This document shows, piece after piece, positions 1 through 7,426 of a stretch of 64,000 nucleotides of DNA. Below the pieces are notes generated by a model that searched no databases, had not been told where the DNA came from, and was given only the letters and a program-made list of their open reading frames with translations. Each line of letters starts with the position of its first letter. Within the stretch, counting starts at the first letter, position 1. Source of the DNA: Microcystis aeruginosa FD4 (GTDB lineage Bacteria > Cyanobacteriota > Cyanobacteriia > Cyanobacteriales > Microcystaceae); assembly GCF_009792235.1 (NCBI RefSeq), contig NZ_CP046973.1, positions 4,402,001-4,466,000 on the forward strand, given 5' to 3'. The position numbers and the translations under genes were made by a program.

Positions 1-148
1 TCGGTATTTTCAACCAATTATCAGAGAAAATTTGCCCACTAGAGTCGCCCTAGCTTGCTTTCTTTTTGTATAATACTAAATCTGGTTATTAAGTAGCTGG
101 TTATAATTAAATTAAAAATGGGTTTTAGGTTCGATCCCCCCTTAGTCC

Positions 149-254
149 TAGGGTTGATTCATAGTAGGGTTGATTCATAGTAGGGTTGATTCATAGTAGG
201 GTTGATTCATAGTAGGGTTGATTCATAGTAGGGTTGATTCATGAATCAACCCTA
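149..254. repeat. 16-bp minisatellite ending in an inverted copy
   Basis: Six head-to-tail units of TAGGGTTGATTCATAG start at 149, 165, 181, 197, 213 and 229. The last unit is followed at once by its own inverse (GAATCAACCCTA, 243-254), which makes a hairpin at the end of the array. It looks like replication-slippage expansion inside the MITE. There are no unique spacers, so it is not a CRISPR. Confidence 0.85.
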
Positions 255-353
255 CCCTTAGTCCCTCCTTGATAAGGGTTGTGTCTGATAATTTTTAACG
301 CCTACCTACTTAAAGACTGATTATTTATTCCCCTTTTTGCCTTTTACATGAGC

Positions 354-386
354 AGAAAACGGGTTTCTCCGAGAAACCCGTTTTCT
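354..386. repeat. Perfect 15-bp stem hairpin
   Basis: AGAAAACGGGTTTCT (354-368) and its exact complement (372-386) flank a CCG loop. It lies in the right arm of the MITE, about 60 bp upstream of the kinase start. It could act as a terminator or an RNA-stability element. No U-tract follows on either strand beyond four T, so function is uncertain. Confidence 0.6.
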
Positions 387-447
387 GTGCGTTACTCAAC
401 GGATTTAGTATAATAGGGATTAATCTTCCCATACTTGTCAAACGGCT

Positions 448-1887
448 ATGAGTCTCTGTCTCAATCCCGATTGTTCGCACAAAAACACCCCCACGGATAA
501 ATTCTGTCATAAGTGCGGTTCTCAATTACTGCTCAGAGAACGTTATCGAGCGCTAAAATTAATCGGTCAAGGGGGTTTTGGTAAGACATTTCAAGCGATA
601 GATGAGGATAAACCCTCAAAACCCTACTGCGTCATTAAACAATTTTTCCCATCCGCGCAGGGAACAGGAACTTTACAAAAAGCAGCAGAATTATTTAAAG
701 AAGAAGCGATTCGTTTAGATAGTTTGGGAAGATACCCACAAATCCCCGAACTTTACGCCTATTTTACCGCTAATGATGGGCGACAATACCTCGTACAGGA
801 ATATATCGAAGGACAAAATCTCGAACAAGAATTAAAACAGGAAGGAGTATTTAACGAAGCCAAAATTAAACATCTTTTATCAGAGATTTTACCGATTCTA
901 GAATTTATTCATAGTAAACAAGTAATTCATCGCGACATTAAACCCGAAAATATTATTCGCAGAAAAAGCGATAATAAATTGATTTTAGTCGATTTTGGGG
1001 CGGCAAAATTTGTCAGTCCTTTAAATCGTTCCATGACAGGAACAATTATCGGTTCTGCGGAATACGTCGCACCAGAACAGGGGAACGGGAAAGCAGTTAA
1101 TGCCAGTGATTTGTATAGTTTGGGTGTAACTGGCATTTATTTATTAACAGGAATATCTCCCTTTGATTTATTCGATGGGGGAGAACACCAATGGGTATGG
1201 CGACAGTCGTTAGTTAATAATCCTGTTAGTAATGAGTTAGGGAATATTTTCGATAAATTAATCGAGTTTGGCACGAAAAAACGCTATCAATCAGCGTCAG
1301 AAGTATTGCAAGCTTTGCAGATAAAAACATCAGTATTTATTCCCCAGACAACTATTCAAAAGCCTGTTAATCCCGTTATTTCCGTTCCCCAAACTCCCCC
1401 ATCTATCCAGCTTAAAAGTGCCAAAGGAATCGATTATCGGAAATTAGAAGATTTATTAAAACGGCAGCAATGGAAGCAAGCGGACATAATAACTTTTGAA
1501 ACTATGCTGAGAATTTGTAACAGACATAAATTTTTAAGAGTTGAAGATATAGATATTTTCCCTTGTGAAGACTTACAAATAATTGATCAACTATGGTTAA
1601 AATATAGCCAAGAAAAGTTTGGCTTTTCGATTCAAAAACAAATATTTGATCGGCTTGATAATGGTCAACAATATAATGATAAGCTCTGGGATGACTTCGG
1701 TTTGATTATAGGATGGCGAAAGGGGAATAAAAACATTAGATACGACAGGGCTATTTTCGATATCAATGCACCTAGAGGACATCTACCATGCCGAATCTTT
1801 GATTTGTGGAATTGGGGAGGAGTTGGTGGCGGAACTGGGTCTCTATTTTATTCTCTCGCGTCGAGACTTGTAAAATGTAACATATAA
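448..1887 (+). CDS. Zinc-ribbon Ser/Thr protein kinase with C-terminal GUN4 domain
   Basis: Predicted cytosolic Hanks-type kinase, 479 aa. The N-terminus is a zinc ribbon (C4, C9, C20, C23). The kinase domain spans about 32-290 with a glycine loop (GQGGFG near 40), the VIK lysine at about 64, the HRD motif at 161-163 and DFG at 182-184, so catalysis should be intact. After a proline-rich linker (about 300-325) comes a GUN4-like domain (about 325-460: LLKRQQWKQAD, FPCEDL, IDQLWLKYS). GUN4 binds tetrapyrroles in chlorophyll synthesis; here it is more likely a sensor or a docking module. The last 20 residues run into a repeated flank also found after the caspase gene, so the extreme C-terminus may not be original. 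Function in signalling is inferred. Confidence 0.9.
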   Translation: MSLCLNPDCSHKNTPTDKFCHKCGSQLLLRERYRALKLIGQGGFGKTFQAIDEDKPSKPYCVIKQFFPSAQGTGTLQKAAELFKEEAIRLDSLGRYPQIPELYAYFTANDGRQYLVQEYIEGQNLEQELKQEGVFNEAKIKHLLSEILPILEFIHSKQVIHRDIKPENIIRRKSDNKLILVDFGAAKFVSPLNRSMTGTIIGSAEYVAPEQGNGKAVNASDLYSLGVTGIYLLTGISPFDLFDGGEHQWVWRQSLVNNPVSNELGNIFDKLIEFGTKKRYQSASEVLQALQIKTSVFIPQTTIQKPVNPVISVPQTPPSIQLKSAKGIDYRKLEDLLKRQQWKQADIITFETMLRICNRHKFLRVEDIDIFPCEDLQIIDQLWLKYSQEKFGFSIQKQIFDRLDNGQQYNDKLWDDFGLIIGWRKGNKNIRYDRAIFDINAPRGHLPCRIFDLWNWGGVGGGTGSLFYSLASRLVKCNI

Positions 1888-1952
1888 AGGTAACAGCCAA
1901 TTTTTAAGAATTGTATCGGGTTGATTTTCCACGAAGCCATGCGGGTTCTGGG
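1845..1952. repeat. Downstream flank shared with the caspase-GUN4 gene (copy 1)
   Basis: About 105 bp (CTCTCGCGTCGAGACTTGTA through GCGGGTTCTGGG) recur nearly unchanged at 6,307-6,410 after the caspase-GUN4 gene. Only a few bases differ. With the near-identical GUN4 DNA upstream and the DUF6888/DUF6887 pair downstream, it marks a segmental duplication. Confidence 0.85.
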
Positions 1953-1986
1953 ATAATAAAGCTGGCACAATTCTAGGAGAAGATAT

Positions 1987-2170
1987 TTGCCGACTCAAAA
2001 ACAGAAAGATACCGCTATCTTTATTTGTCAGTTGCTTATCTTTTTTCTACCAACCGATATACCTATTCCGCTATGATAGCCGACTCAAAATTATTTATAT
2101 TTTAGCGGGAACCAATGAAGACATCAGCATTTTAATCGATGAACAGGGAAATTGGAACTTTGAATTATGA
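1987..2170 (+). pseudogene. DUF6888-like gene, frameshifted in a T6 run (copy 1)
   Basis: An AGGAGA Shine-Dalgarno sits just upstream of a TTG start. The first frame reads LPTQKQKDTAIFICQLL. After a run of six T (2041-2046) the conserved part continues in the +1 frame as YQPIYLFRYDSRLKIIYILAG and on to the end. Removing one T restores one reading frame of about 60 aa that looks like the DUF6888 family. The end overlaps the start of the next gene (ATGA), as expected for a DUF6888/DUF6887 pair. The same T6 run exists in the second copy at 7,297-7,302, so it is either an inherited inactivation or a slippage site. Confidence 0.65.
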
Positions 2171-2376
2171 AAAAATCACCTTCGGAAATGACTAACGCAG
2201 AACTCCGTCAGTATCTTTCGGAACATCGAAATGAAGAAGCTATTTTTAGGGAAGCACTAGAAGTATTATTAAGCGGAAAAAAAGACGGTTTTAAATATCC
2301 CGCACCTCAAATGATGTCCTATAAAGAAATAGAAACGATTTTCAAGGAAAAATTAAATCAAATAATTGAGGAATAG
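2167..2376 (+). CDS. DUF6887-like small protein (copy 1)
   Basis: 69 aa, mostly helical and charged. It starts MKKSPSEMTNAELRQYL, the usual opening of DUF6887 proteins, which travel with DUF6888. Its ATG overlaps the stop of the preceding DUF6888 remnant by four bases, implying coupled translation. A paralogue with six substitutions lies at 7,423-7,632. The pair behaves like a TA-style cassette in accessory DNA, but no activity is known to me. Confidence 0.7.
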   Translation: MKKSPSEMTNAELRQYLSEHRNEEAIFREALEVLLSGKKDGFKYPAPQMMSYKEIETIFKEKLNQIIEE

Positions 2377-2381
2377 AAATC

Positions 2382-2483
2382 GTGCGTTATGCGATTATTA
2401 TCGAAAAAATTGATAGGGTTTCGATTCCTGTTACAGGTTGGCGATATAATATTGGTTGGATAAATGAAAGAAGTTCGATTTAG
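2382..2483 (+). pseudogene. HicB-type antitoxin N-terminal stub (copy 1)
   Basis: A GTG-started 33-codon frame begins VRYAIIIEK, the first strand of HicB/DUF1902-type antitoxins, then loses similarity and stops inside the next gene. It sits at the same place relative to DUF6887 as the stub at 7,638, so it was already truncated or truncated separately after the duplication. Not expected to be functional. Confidence 0.5.
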
Positions 2484-2730
2484 TGAGCATTCTAGAATCA
2501 AATTGAATTTGCTATCCGCTCGTGGAATTTTTATCACTCCTGAATTTATCCTCGAAACCGTACAATTTCCTGACAAAATAGAAATCTCTGAAGACAACAA
2601 GCGAATCGCACAAAAAAAGTTCAATGATAATTTAGTGATTCGAGTAGTTTATCGAGAATTCAGTGCTTTTTTCTTAATCATCACCCTTTACCCCGGTAGG
2701 ATATCCCGATATGAAAAAGATACACTATAG
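2464..2730 (+). CDS. DUF4258-like putative toxin
   Basis: 88 aa. It has the compact RelE-like layout of DUF4258 proteins: FSEHSRIKLNLLSARGI, then a central ETVQFPDKI, then the strand pattern KKFNDNLVIRVVYRE and a final FLIITLYP. The stop overlaps the following DUF2283 gene by 20 bp. DUF4258 + DUF2283 is a recurrent TA-like arrangement, so this would be the toxin. Toxicity is inferred from family and context only. Confidence 0.75.
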   Translation: MKEVRFSEHSRIKLNLLSARGIFITPEFILETVQFPDKIEISEDNKRIAQKKFNDNLVIRVVYREFSAFFLIITLYPGRISRYEKDTL

Positions 2731-2932
2731 CCCAGATGTGGATGCTTTATTAATTGAGTTAAACAATAATCCAATTGCTTACGCAGAGGAGGAAGGGAAA
2801 ACAATATTACATTATTCCGAGGACGATCAGTTAGTTTTGATCGAGATTCTAGATTTTGGTTGTTCTCTATCGGAAGATGCTAGACAAGAACTTGCAAAAT
2901 CCATATCTTCTCGTGCATCGATTCAAATATAG
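2711..2932 (+). CDS. DUF2283 family putative antitoxin
   Basis: 73 aa. MKKIHYSPDVDALLIEL, followed by a variable loop and LVLIEILDF, is the DUF2283 signature. It overlaps the 3' end of the DUF4258 gene, so the two are co-transcribed and probably translated together. The likely role is the partner (antitoxin) of the DUF4258 protein. There is no DNA-binding motif that I can see. Confidence 0.8.
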   Translation: MKKIHYSPDVDALLIELNNNPIAYAEEEGKTILHYSEDDQLVLIEILDFGCSLSEDARQELAKSISSRASIQI

Positions 2933-2968
2933 TTATCGATTAATGTCCATCTCACAACAATTTCAATT

Positions 2969-3190
2969 ATGAAAGGTATTCAGTATATTGTCGATGAAAC
3001 AGGGGAAAAAACGGCAGTTGTTAATGAGTTTTATCAAAATTTACTCGATCGCTCTCCCGTAAACGAAGACTGGATAAATCGATCGCCTTTTCGAGAAAAA
3101 TTAGATCAAGCTCTGACATGGAATGCTAATCATCCACCGCAGTTATCAGATCTAGAATCCCTAGAGAGCAAACTCGAAAATCATGAGTAA
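2969..3190 (+). CDS. Small antitoxin-like protein (copy 1)
   Basis: 73 aa. The opening MKGIQYIVDETGEKTAVV matches the small antitoxins that precede RelE/YafQ-like toxins in cyanobacteria. The toxin frame starts within its last codons at 3,183 (8 bp overlap) but is truncated, so this antitoxin is orphaned. A copy with only a few changes is at 9,281-9,505. Family membership is by pattern memory, not by a search. Confidence 0.6.
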   Translation: MKGIQYIVDETGEKTAVVNEFYQNLLDRSPVNEDWINRSPFREKLDQALTWNANHPPQLSDLESLESKLENHE

Positions 3191-3344
3191 GGTTTTACTT
3201 GATCTGAACAACCCGATTTTTGAGCGAGATTTATTCAATTTACCCAAAAGTGAAGCATCATCCGCTCTGAAAACTTTCAGGAAAATTTCTCAATTAACTT
3301 GGGAGCAGTTATATCAAGATCAAGGATTAAAATTGATTGTTTGA
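3183..3344 (+). pseudogene. Truncated RelE/YafQ-like toxin
   Basis: An ATG overlapping the end of the antitoxin opens a 53-aa frame: MSKVLLDLNNPIFERDLFNL, later FRKISQLTWEQLYQDQGLK. This is the N-terminal half of a small mRNA-interferase-like family of about 90-95 aa; the catalytic C-terminal half is missing after LIV-stop. Probably inactive. The second antitoxin copy at 9,281 lacks even this much. Confidence 0.55.
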
Positions 3345-3362
3345 CGGAAATTATCGAGAAAA

Positions 3363-3578
3363 TCACCCCAAAGAATCTAGTTTTGCCAGTAATTCCAGAC
3401 CCCGATCAGGGTTGCCATTAGCAGCAATCGCTTGAAAGCGAGTATAAGCGTCGTTTTCAGCGAGGGCGATCATTGATAATTCCTCGATTAGTTTATTGAT
3501 GCTGATACCCCGGCTGCGGGCAATTTCTTTGAGTCGATCGTGTTTGTCGTCGGGAAGTCGGATTGTGAGAGTAACCAT
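3363..3578 (-). CDS. Ribbon-helix-helix (CopG-type) antitoxin
   Basis: 71 aa. The N-terminus VTLTIRLPDDKHDRLKEIA followed by GISINKLIEEL is the classic RHH DNA-binding fold. It lies 3 bp downstream of a PIN-domain gene on the same strand, so the two form a toxin-first operon. It should neutralise the PIN protein and autorepress the operon through the RHH domain (inferred from family). Confidence 0.85.
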   Translation of the reverse strand: MVTLTIRLPDDKHDRLKEIARSRGISINKLIEELSMIALAENDAYTRFQAIAANGNPDRGLELLAKLDSLG

Positions 3579-3581
3579 AGA

Positions 3582-4004
3582 TTAACTCTGGATTAGGTTT
3601 TCTGGTTTGAGGATCGATAGTTCGGGAAAAAGTAATTCGGTATTGTGAAAATCTCTGATGTTATTGGTGACGATAATTCCAGCACTACCAGCGATCGCTA
3701 ACTCGACCAAATGGTTATCGGCCTCATCCTTTAGATTGGGTCGCCACAAATAATAAATATAAACCCACTCACAGACGGCGATAAAGGCTGCGTGTAATTC
3801 TCGCAGATCTTGTTCGCTTAGGGGACATTTAGCCTTGATTTCCTCGCGCTCGATCACCGATTCGTATTCGGTAAATAGTGCGTTTCCCATCAAAGGACGG
3901 TAATCACCTTGCAAACACCGTCGGATAACTTCTCTCGCAGGCCCCCTCGATCCGATTAAGGCACTGATGAAAACGCTCGTATCGACCACGATTTTAGGTT
4001 TCAT
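3582..4004 (-). CDS. PIN-domain toxin (COG1569 type)
   Basis: 140 aa. It shows the PIN acidic residues: KIVVDTSVFISAL (first Asp), an ESVIERE helix, DEADNHLVELAIAG (central acids) and IIVTNNIRDF near the end. These coordinate Mg2+ for RNA cleavage in VapC-like toxins. It forms an operon with the RHH antitoxin immediately downstream. A TnpB-type non-autonomous element ends about 95 bp upstream of the start codon and may have altered the promoter. Confidence 0.88.
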   Translation of the reverse strand: MKPKIVVDTSVFISALIGSRGPAREVIRRCLQGDYRPLMGNALFTEYESVIEREEIKAKCPLSEQDLRELHAAFIAVCEWVYIYYLWRPNLKDEADNHLVELAIAGSAGIIVTNNIRDFHNTELLFPELSILKPENLIQS

Positions 4005-4097
4005 TCGATCATGATAGCATCTACCTTATCTCCTGCGAGGGCGATCGAAGGATGGGTTAGCGAAGCGTAACCTACCGTAAATTTAGGTCACTCTAGA

Positions 4098-4456
4098 TTG
4101 ACATCCTCGCCGCCGTAAAACGGACGGCGATTCCTCACCACGCCACTTTTTTAGGGTGGTCGCGTCAACGGGGTTGACGCAGATAGCGAAAAACGCTTAA
4201 TTGCTTAAGTCTGACACTTTCGACCCGTCCGTTTTCAGTGTCCGAATGCCCTCCGGCCACCTTGAACAAGTCGAAAAAATCTCATGTTCAACCTTATTTC
4301 CTAGAAAGTTTTACTCGTTCAAGGCCGAATTTGAAGTCTTTTCTGAACGAAACCCCTTACTATCTGTTGTCAAGGTTCAGTTTTTAGCTTGGTTATCGCT
4401 TTTTCCATTGTAGCTTAAAGCCGTCCTAAAAGGACGGGGTTTTAACCCAAATTTTC
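4098..4456 (-). mobile_element. Non-autonomous IS605/IS1341-type element (copy 1)
   Basis: One end is TTGACATCC followed by a CGCCGCCGTAAAACGGACGGCG hairpin. The other carries GCCGTCCTAAAAGGACGGGG and then the terminal AAATTTTC. These match the ends of the complete tnpB element at 20,108-21,432 and a third element at 44,252-44,606. There is no tnpB. The internal ~250 bp resembles the third element (CTGAACG-AACCCC-TA, TTGTCAAGGT, CTTGGTT) rather than tnpB, so these two form a distinct short subfamily mobilised in trans. Confidence 0.75.
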
Positions 4457-4494
4457 TATAATAAAGAGAACCATTGCCGAAAAACGAGAACGCT

Positions 4495-4881
4495 ATGCCA
4501 GAAGAAACTATTTGGATTATCACCGCAGAAGATACCCCCGTCAGCGTCGATAAAGATGCGAAAGGAAACGACACCTATGACAATCCCTGGGACAAAAGGA
4601 AAACTATCACCGAAGCGGCGACTCGCGGCGTAAAAGTGAGCATAGAGAAGCTAGAGACAGAACTTTCCCATTTTCTCCAGCTTATCGGCAAAGTCTTCAA
4701 TCAAGCACAGAAACAGGTCAACCAACAAACCGGTTTTAAACTCGATGAAGTAGAGCTTTGCGTAGAGATTACCGGAGAAGGTGAGGTAAAATTATTAGGG
4801 ACGGGGATTAAGACCGGCACCAAAGGCGGATTAACCCTAAAATTTAAGCGAGACGAGAAAAATACACCGACTGCGGACTAA
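4495..4881 (+). CDS. Trypco1 / CU044_2847-family protein
   Basis: 128 aa from the ATG at 4,495 (an upstream in-frame TTG at 4,474 is possible, but GAGAA precedes the ATG). A helical middle (VKVSIEKLETELSHFLQLIGKVF) is followed by VELCVEITGEGEVKLLGTG and GGLTLKFKR, the strand pattern of the trypsin-co-occurring domain family. Such domains sit next to trypsin- or caspase-like proteases in predicted conflict systems. The stop overlaps the ATG of the caspase gene (TAATG), so the two are translationally coupled, which supports a direct partnership. Confidence 0.75.
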   Translation: MPEETIWIITAEDTPVSVDKDAKGNDTYDNPWDKRKTITEAATRGVKVSIEKLETELSHFLQLIGKVFNQAQKQVNQQTGFKLDEVELCVEITGEGEVKLLGTGIKTGTKGGLTLKFKRDEKNTPTAD

Positions 4882-6338
4882 TGGCGAATCATGGGTTAAT
4901 TATCGGGATAAATCAATATCAGCGCTTGAAACCGCTCAAATGTGCCAAGCAGGACGCGGTAGAGATGGCGCGTTATTGTCGTGACGAGATTAATTTCGAG
5001 GAAGTTTTCCTGTTTACCGATGAGTCTGACCCAATAACCGCGCCGAATGGTTCCCAACAGGAGACGAAACCGACGTACACAAATCTAATGGCTTTCCTGC
5101 ACGACTTTTTCGAGTCGCAACGCTTGGAAACCGGCGATAACTTCTGGTTTTTCTTCAGTGGTCACGGATTACGCCATCAGGGACAGGATTACCTCGTTCC
5201 CAGCGAGGGACACCCGACCTTAATCGAACAGACGACCATTTCCCTCAATTACGTTACCCAACGTTTACGGAGATGCGGCGCGGACAATATCATTCTCTTT
5301 CTCGATGCCTGTCGCAACGAGAACGACTTTAGCAATAAATCCGTAGGCTGGCAAAAGCAACAGGGAGTGATAACCATCGCTTCCTGTAGTCCGACGGGGG
5401 AATCCTACGAAATTCCCGAAATGCAACAGGGTTCGTTTACATTTGCCCTTTTAGAAGCGCTACGAATCCAAGGGGAAAATAACTGCGCTACGGTAGAAAG
5501 ACTCTGTAATCGTCTCCGCGAAAGGATTCCAGAAATCAACCGACAACACAACAAACCCCCGCAAACTCTCCATTCTATTGTCGAACCGCATTATAAAAAT
5601 CATCTGATTCTGTTACCGAAACAGGCAATCATCGCCGATATAGAGTTATTGCGAGTGGAAGCTTTAGAGTTGGAAGTGGAGGGAAAGCTAGAGGAAGCGC
5701 GACAGTTGATGAGACGAGTTCTGGCTTTGGATACAACCAGACCTAAATACTGGCAAGATTACGACAGAATTAATCGAAAATTAGCACAACAACCCATCCC
5801 ACCGTCCCCTAAAACGGAACCGACAAATGGCGAGTCGGCGAAAACGATAACAGAAACCCCGAAACCCGCGTCACCGCCAGAAATCGAACTCAAAAGTGCC
5901 AAAGGAATCGATTATCGGAAATTAGAAGATTTATTAAAACGGCAGCAATGGAAGCAAGCGGACGAGGAAACCGCCAACGTGATGCTACAGGCTGCCAACC
6001 GCACAGAAGACAGATGGCTACGGGAAGAGGATATCGATAATTTTCCCTGCGAGGATTTGCGAACCATTGACCAATTATGGGTTAAATATAGTGGCGGTCG
6101 CTTTGGTTTTTCCGTGCAGGCGAAAATCTACCGCGAACTTGGTGGGACGCGGCTAGAGAATGAAAGAGTTTGGCAAGCTTTCGGAGATGGGGTAGGCTGG
6201 CGAGTGAATAAAAGCTGGATATACTACAAAGATGTTACTTTTGACCTAAAAGCACCCCTAGGACACCTCCCTCGTGGTATAAGGGAATTAAAGGGTTGGG
6301 TGTCTCTCTTCTCTCGCGTCGAGACTTGTAAAATGTAA
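4881..6338 (+). CDS. Caspase-like (C14) protease with C-terminal GUN4 domain
   Basis: 485 aa. The caspase-fold domain (about 1-240) opens HGLIIGINQY and has the catalytic His in FFSGHGLRHQ (H95) and Cys in LFLDACR (C144), so the dyad is intact. A helical TPR-like stretch (about 250-300) and a Pro/Glu linker follow. Then comes a GUN4-like domain (about 335-475: LLKRQQWKQADEETANVML, FPCEDLRTIDQLWVKYS, GRFGFSVQ), better preserved than in the kinase. The linker end and GUN4 start are nearly identical in DNA to the kinase gene (1,418-1,485). Likely role: a protease effector regulated by its Trypco1 partner and by ligand binding at GUN4. That role is inferred. Confidence 0.88.
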   Translation: MANHGLIIGINQYQRLKPLKCAKQDAVEMARYCRDEINFEEVFLFTDESDPITAPNGSQQETKPTYTNLMAFLHDFFESQRLETGDNFWFFFSGHGLRHQGQDYLVPSEGHPTLIEQTTISLNYVTQRLRRCGADNIILFLDACRNENDFSNKSVGWQKQQGVITIASCSPTGESYEIPEMQQGSFTFALLEALRIQGENNCATVERLCNRLRERIPEINRQHNKPPQTLHSIVEPHYKNHLILLPKQAIIADIELLRVEALELEVEGKLEEARQLMRRVLALDTTRPKYWQDYDRINRKLAQQPIPPSPKTEPTNGESAKTITETPKPASPPEIELKSAKGIDYRKLEDLLKRQQWKQADEETANVMLQAANRTEDRWLREEDIDNFPCEDLRTIDQLWVKYSGGRFGFSVQAKIYRELGGTRLENERVWQAFGDGVGWRVNKSWIYYKDVTFDLKAPLGHLPRGIRELKGWVSLFSRVETCKM

Positions 6339-6410
6339 CATATAAAGGTAACAGCCAATTTTTAAGAATTGTATCAGGTTGGTTTTCCACGAAGCCATGC
6401 GGGTTCTGGG
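6307..6410. repeat. Downstream flank shared with the kinase-GUN4 gene (copy 2)
   Basis: Second copy of the ~105 bp flank at 1,845-1,952. Here it is interrupted after GCGGGTTCTGGG by the RAYT gene. The duplicated DNA resumes beyond it at about 7,258 with CAGAAAGATACCGC, so the RAYT was inserted, or replaced some sequence, after the duplication. Confidence 0.8.
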
Positions 6411-6423
6411 TTTTCGATACCTG

Positions 6424-7212
6424 TCACCCAGGCCCCGCGTCCTGTCCGCGACATGATTGTAGTATGTCCCCGGCGACGCGGGGGTTGTAGGCGTTGGCAA
6501 AAACGAACTGATCCGCCACCGCGAGAATTTCTGGGGTGACTTCCTCCCACTCCTCCCAGAGAGACAATTGGCCTGGAGAGGATTTTTTAGACCTTTTCTT
6601 CGGCTTTATCCCCGCGAGTAGCTTACTTCCCCAGTGGTTGCGGGTTTCCGGCTTCGGTCGCGGCCGGTATTTCTTGCAGAATCCGCGATATTTGGCCGCG
6701 CATTCCTCTAGGGTTTCCCCCAGACTCAAAAACGCAGGATGCCAAGTGGTTAAGCCATCGTCTCCGAGTCGGTCATAGACCCCGTAATCGCTAAAATCGT
6801 AGAAGAATCCGACTTGGACTCCCGCAGCCTTCGGATTGGCGTGAATATAGCGTAGGGTATTCAGCGCTCGCTTGGTATCTGTGGTGGGAAAGCCGCTACT
6901 GTGATAGCGTTTCTCCCAGAAGTGACCAGTTCGATTCAGCATTCGGTTAAAACACATGGCGGTGTACCAGTTCAACCAGTGCATGATTTTGGGCAAGTCT
7001 TCTGCGTCTTTCGGTTCGATGAGATAGTGAATATGGTTACTCATCACACAGAGCGCGTAGAGTTTGAATCCGTACTTCTCGATCGCTTTTTTGATAGCGT
7101 AGAGTAACACCTGTCGGCATTCTAGACGGGTGAGGCGAAATTCTCGGTTATTACAGCGAATGGTTATATGATAGGAATAACCTGGGATTAGTTCTCGTTT
7201 TGCTCGTGACAT
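6424..7212 (-). CDS. REP-associated tyrosine transposase (RAYT, Y1/IS200-like)
   Basis: 262 aa. It opens MSRAKRELIPGYSYHITIRC, has the HUH metal-binding pair H60/H62 in SNHIHYLIEP, and a candidate nucleophile Y122 in LRYIHANPKAAG. All are typical of RAYT/Y1 HUH nucleases that nick ssDNA at REP hairpins. The C-terminal ~90 residues are a basic and Trp-rich extension. It splits a duplicated segment. A short fragment of the same gene's 5' end survives at 9,171-9,240. No obvious flanking REP pair was found. Confidence 0.88.
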   Translation of the reverse strand: MSRAKRELIPGYSYHITIRCNNREFRLTRLECRQVLLYAIKKAIEKYGFKLYALCVMSNHIHYLIEPKDAEDLPKIMHWLNWYTAMCFNRMLNRTGHFWEKRYHSSGFPTTDTKRALNTLRYIHANPKAAGVQVGFFYDFSDYGVYDRLGDDGLTTWHPAFLSLGETLEECAAKYRGFCKKYRPRPKPETRNHWGSKLLAGIKPKKRSKKSSPGQLSLWEEWEEVTPEILAVADQFVFANAYNPRVAGDILQSCRGQDAGPG

Positions 7213-7257
7213 TTTGCGTATTTTTCCCCGCGAGGACTTGTAGAATATAACACCTAA

Positions 7258-7426
7258 CAGAAAGATACCGCTATCTTTATTTGTCAGTTGCTTATCTTTT
7301 TTCTACCAACCGATATACCTATTCCGCTATGATAGCCGACTCAAAATTATTTATATTTTAGCGGGAACCAATGAAGACATCAGCATTTTAATCGATGAAC
7401 AGGGAAATTGGGACTTTGAATTATGA
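7258..7426 (+). pseudogene. DUF6888-like gene, 5'-truncated and frameshifted (copy 2)
   Basis: The sequence from CAGAAAGATACC to the TGA overlapping the next ATG is almost base-for-base the same as 1,999-2,170, including the T6 run (7,297-7,302) that breaks the frame. The TTG start and Shine-Dalgarno of copy 1 are missing because the RAYT block replaces them. Not expected to make a protein unless a cryptic start is used. Confidence 0.65.

Larger units (their letters stand above)
71..413. mobile_element. MITE-like element with ATACTAAATC ends
   Basis: The left end reads ATACTAAATC (73-82) and the right end is its reverse complement GATTTAGTAT (402-411), giving about 340 bp with no coding capacity. 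Inside are sequences also found, in the opposite orientation, around 24,085-24,165 (AATTTTTAACRCCTACCTACTT and the GGTTCGATCCCCCC segment), so two repeat units are nested. A minisatellite (149-254) has expanded in its middle. Related ends occur in the insertion inside the HaeII-like gene near 17,223-17,352. Transposase family unknown. Confidence 0.55.

Noticed and set aside
149..254. CRISPR-like array of 16-bp units
   Set aside because: Units are contiguous with no unique spacers and end in an inverted copy; no cas genes nearby.
4201..4574. 70-aa plus and 65-aa minus frames
   Set aside because: They lie in or across the non-autonomous IS605-type element and the Trypco1 gene; no family resemblance.
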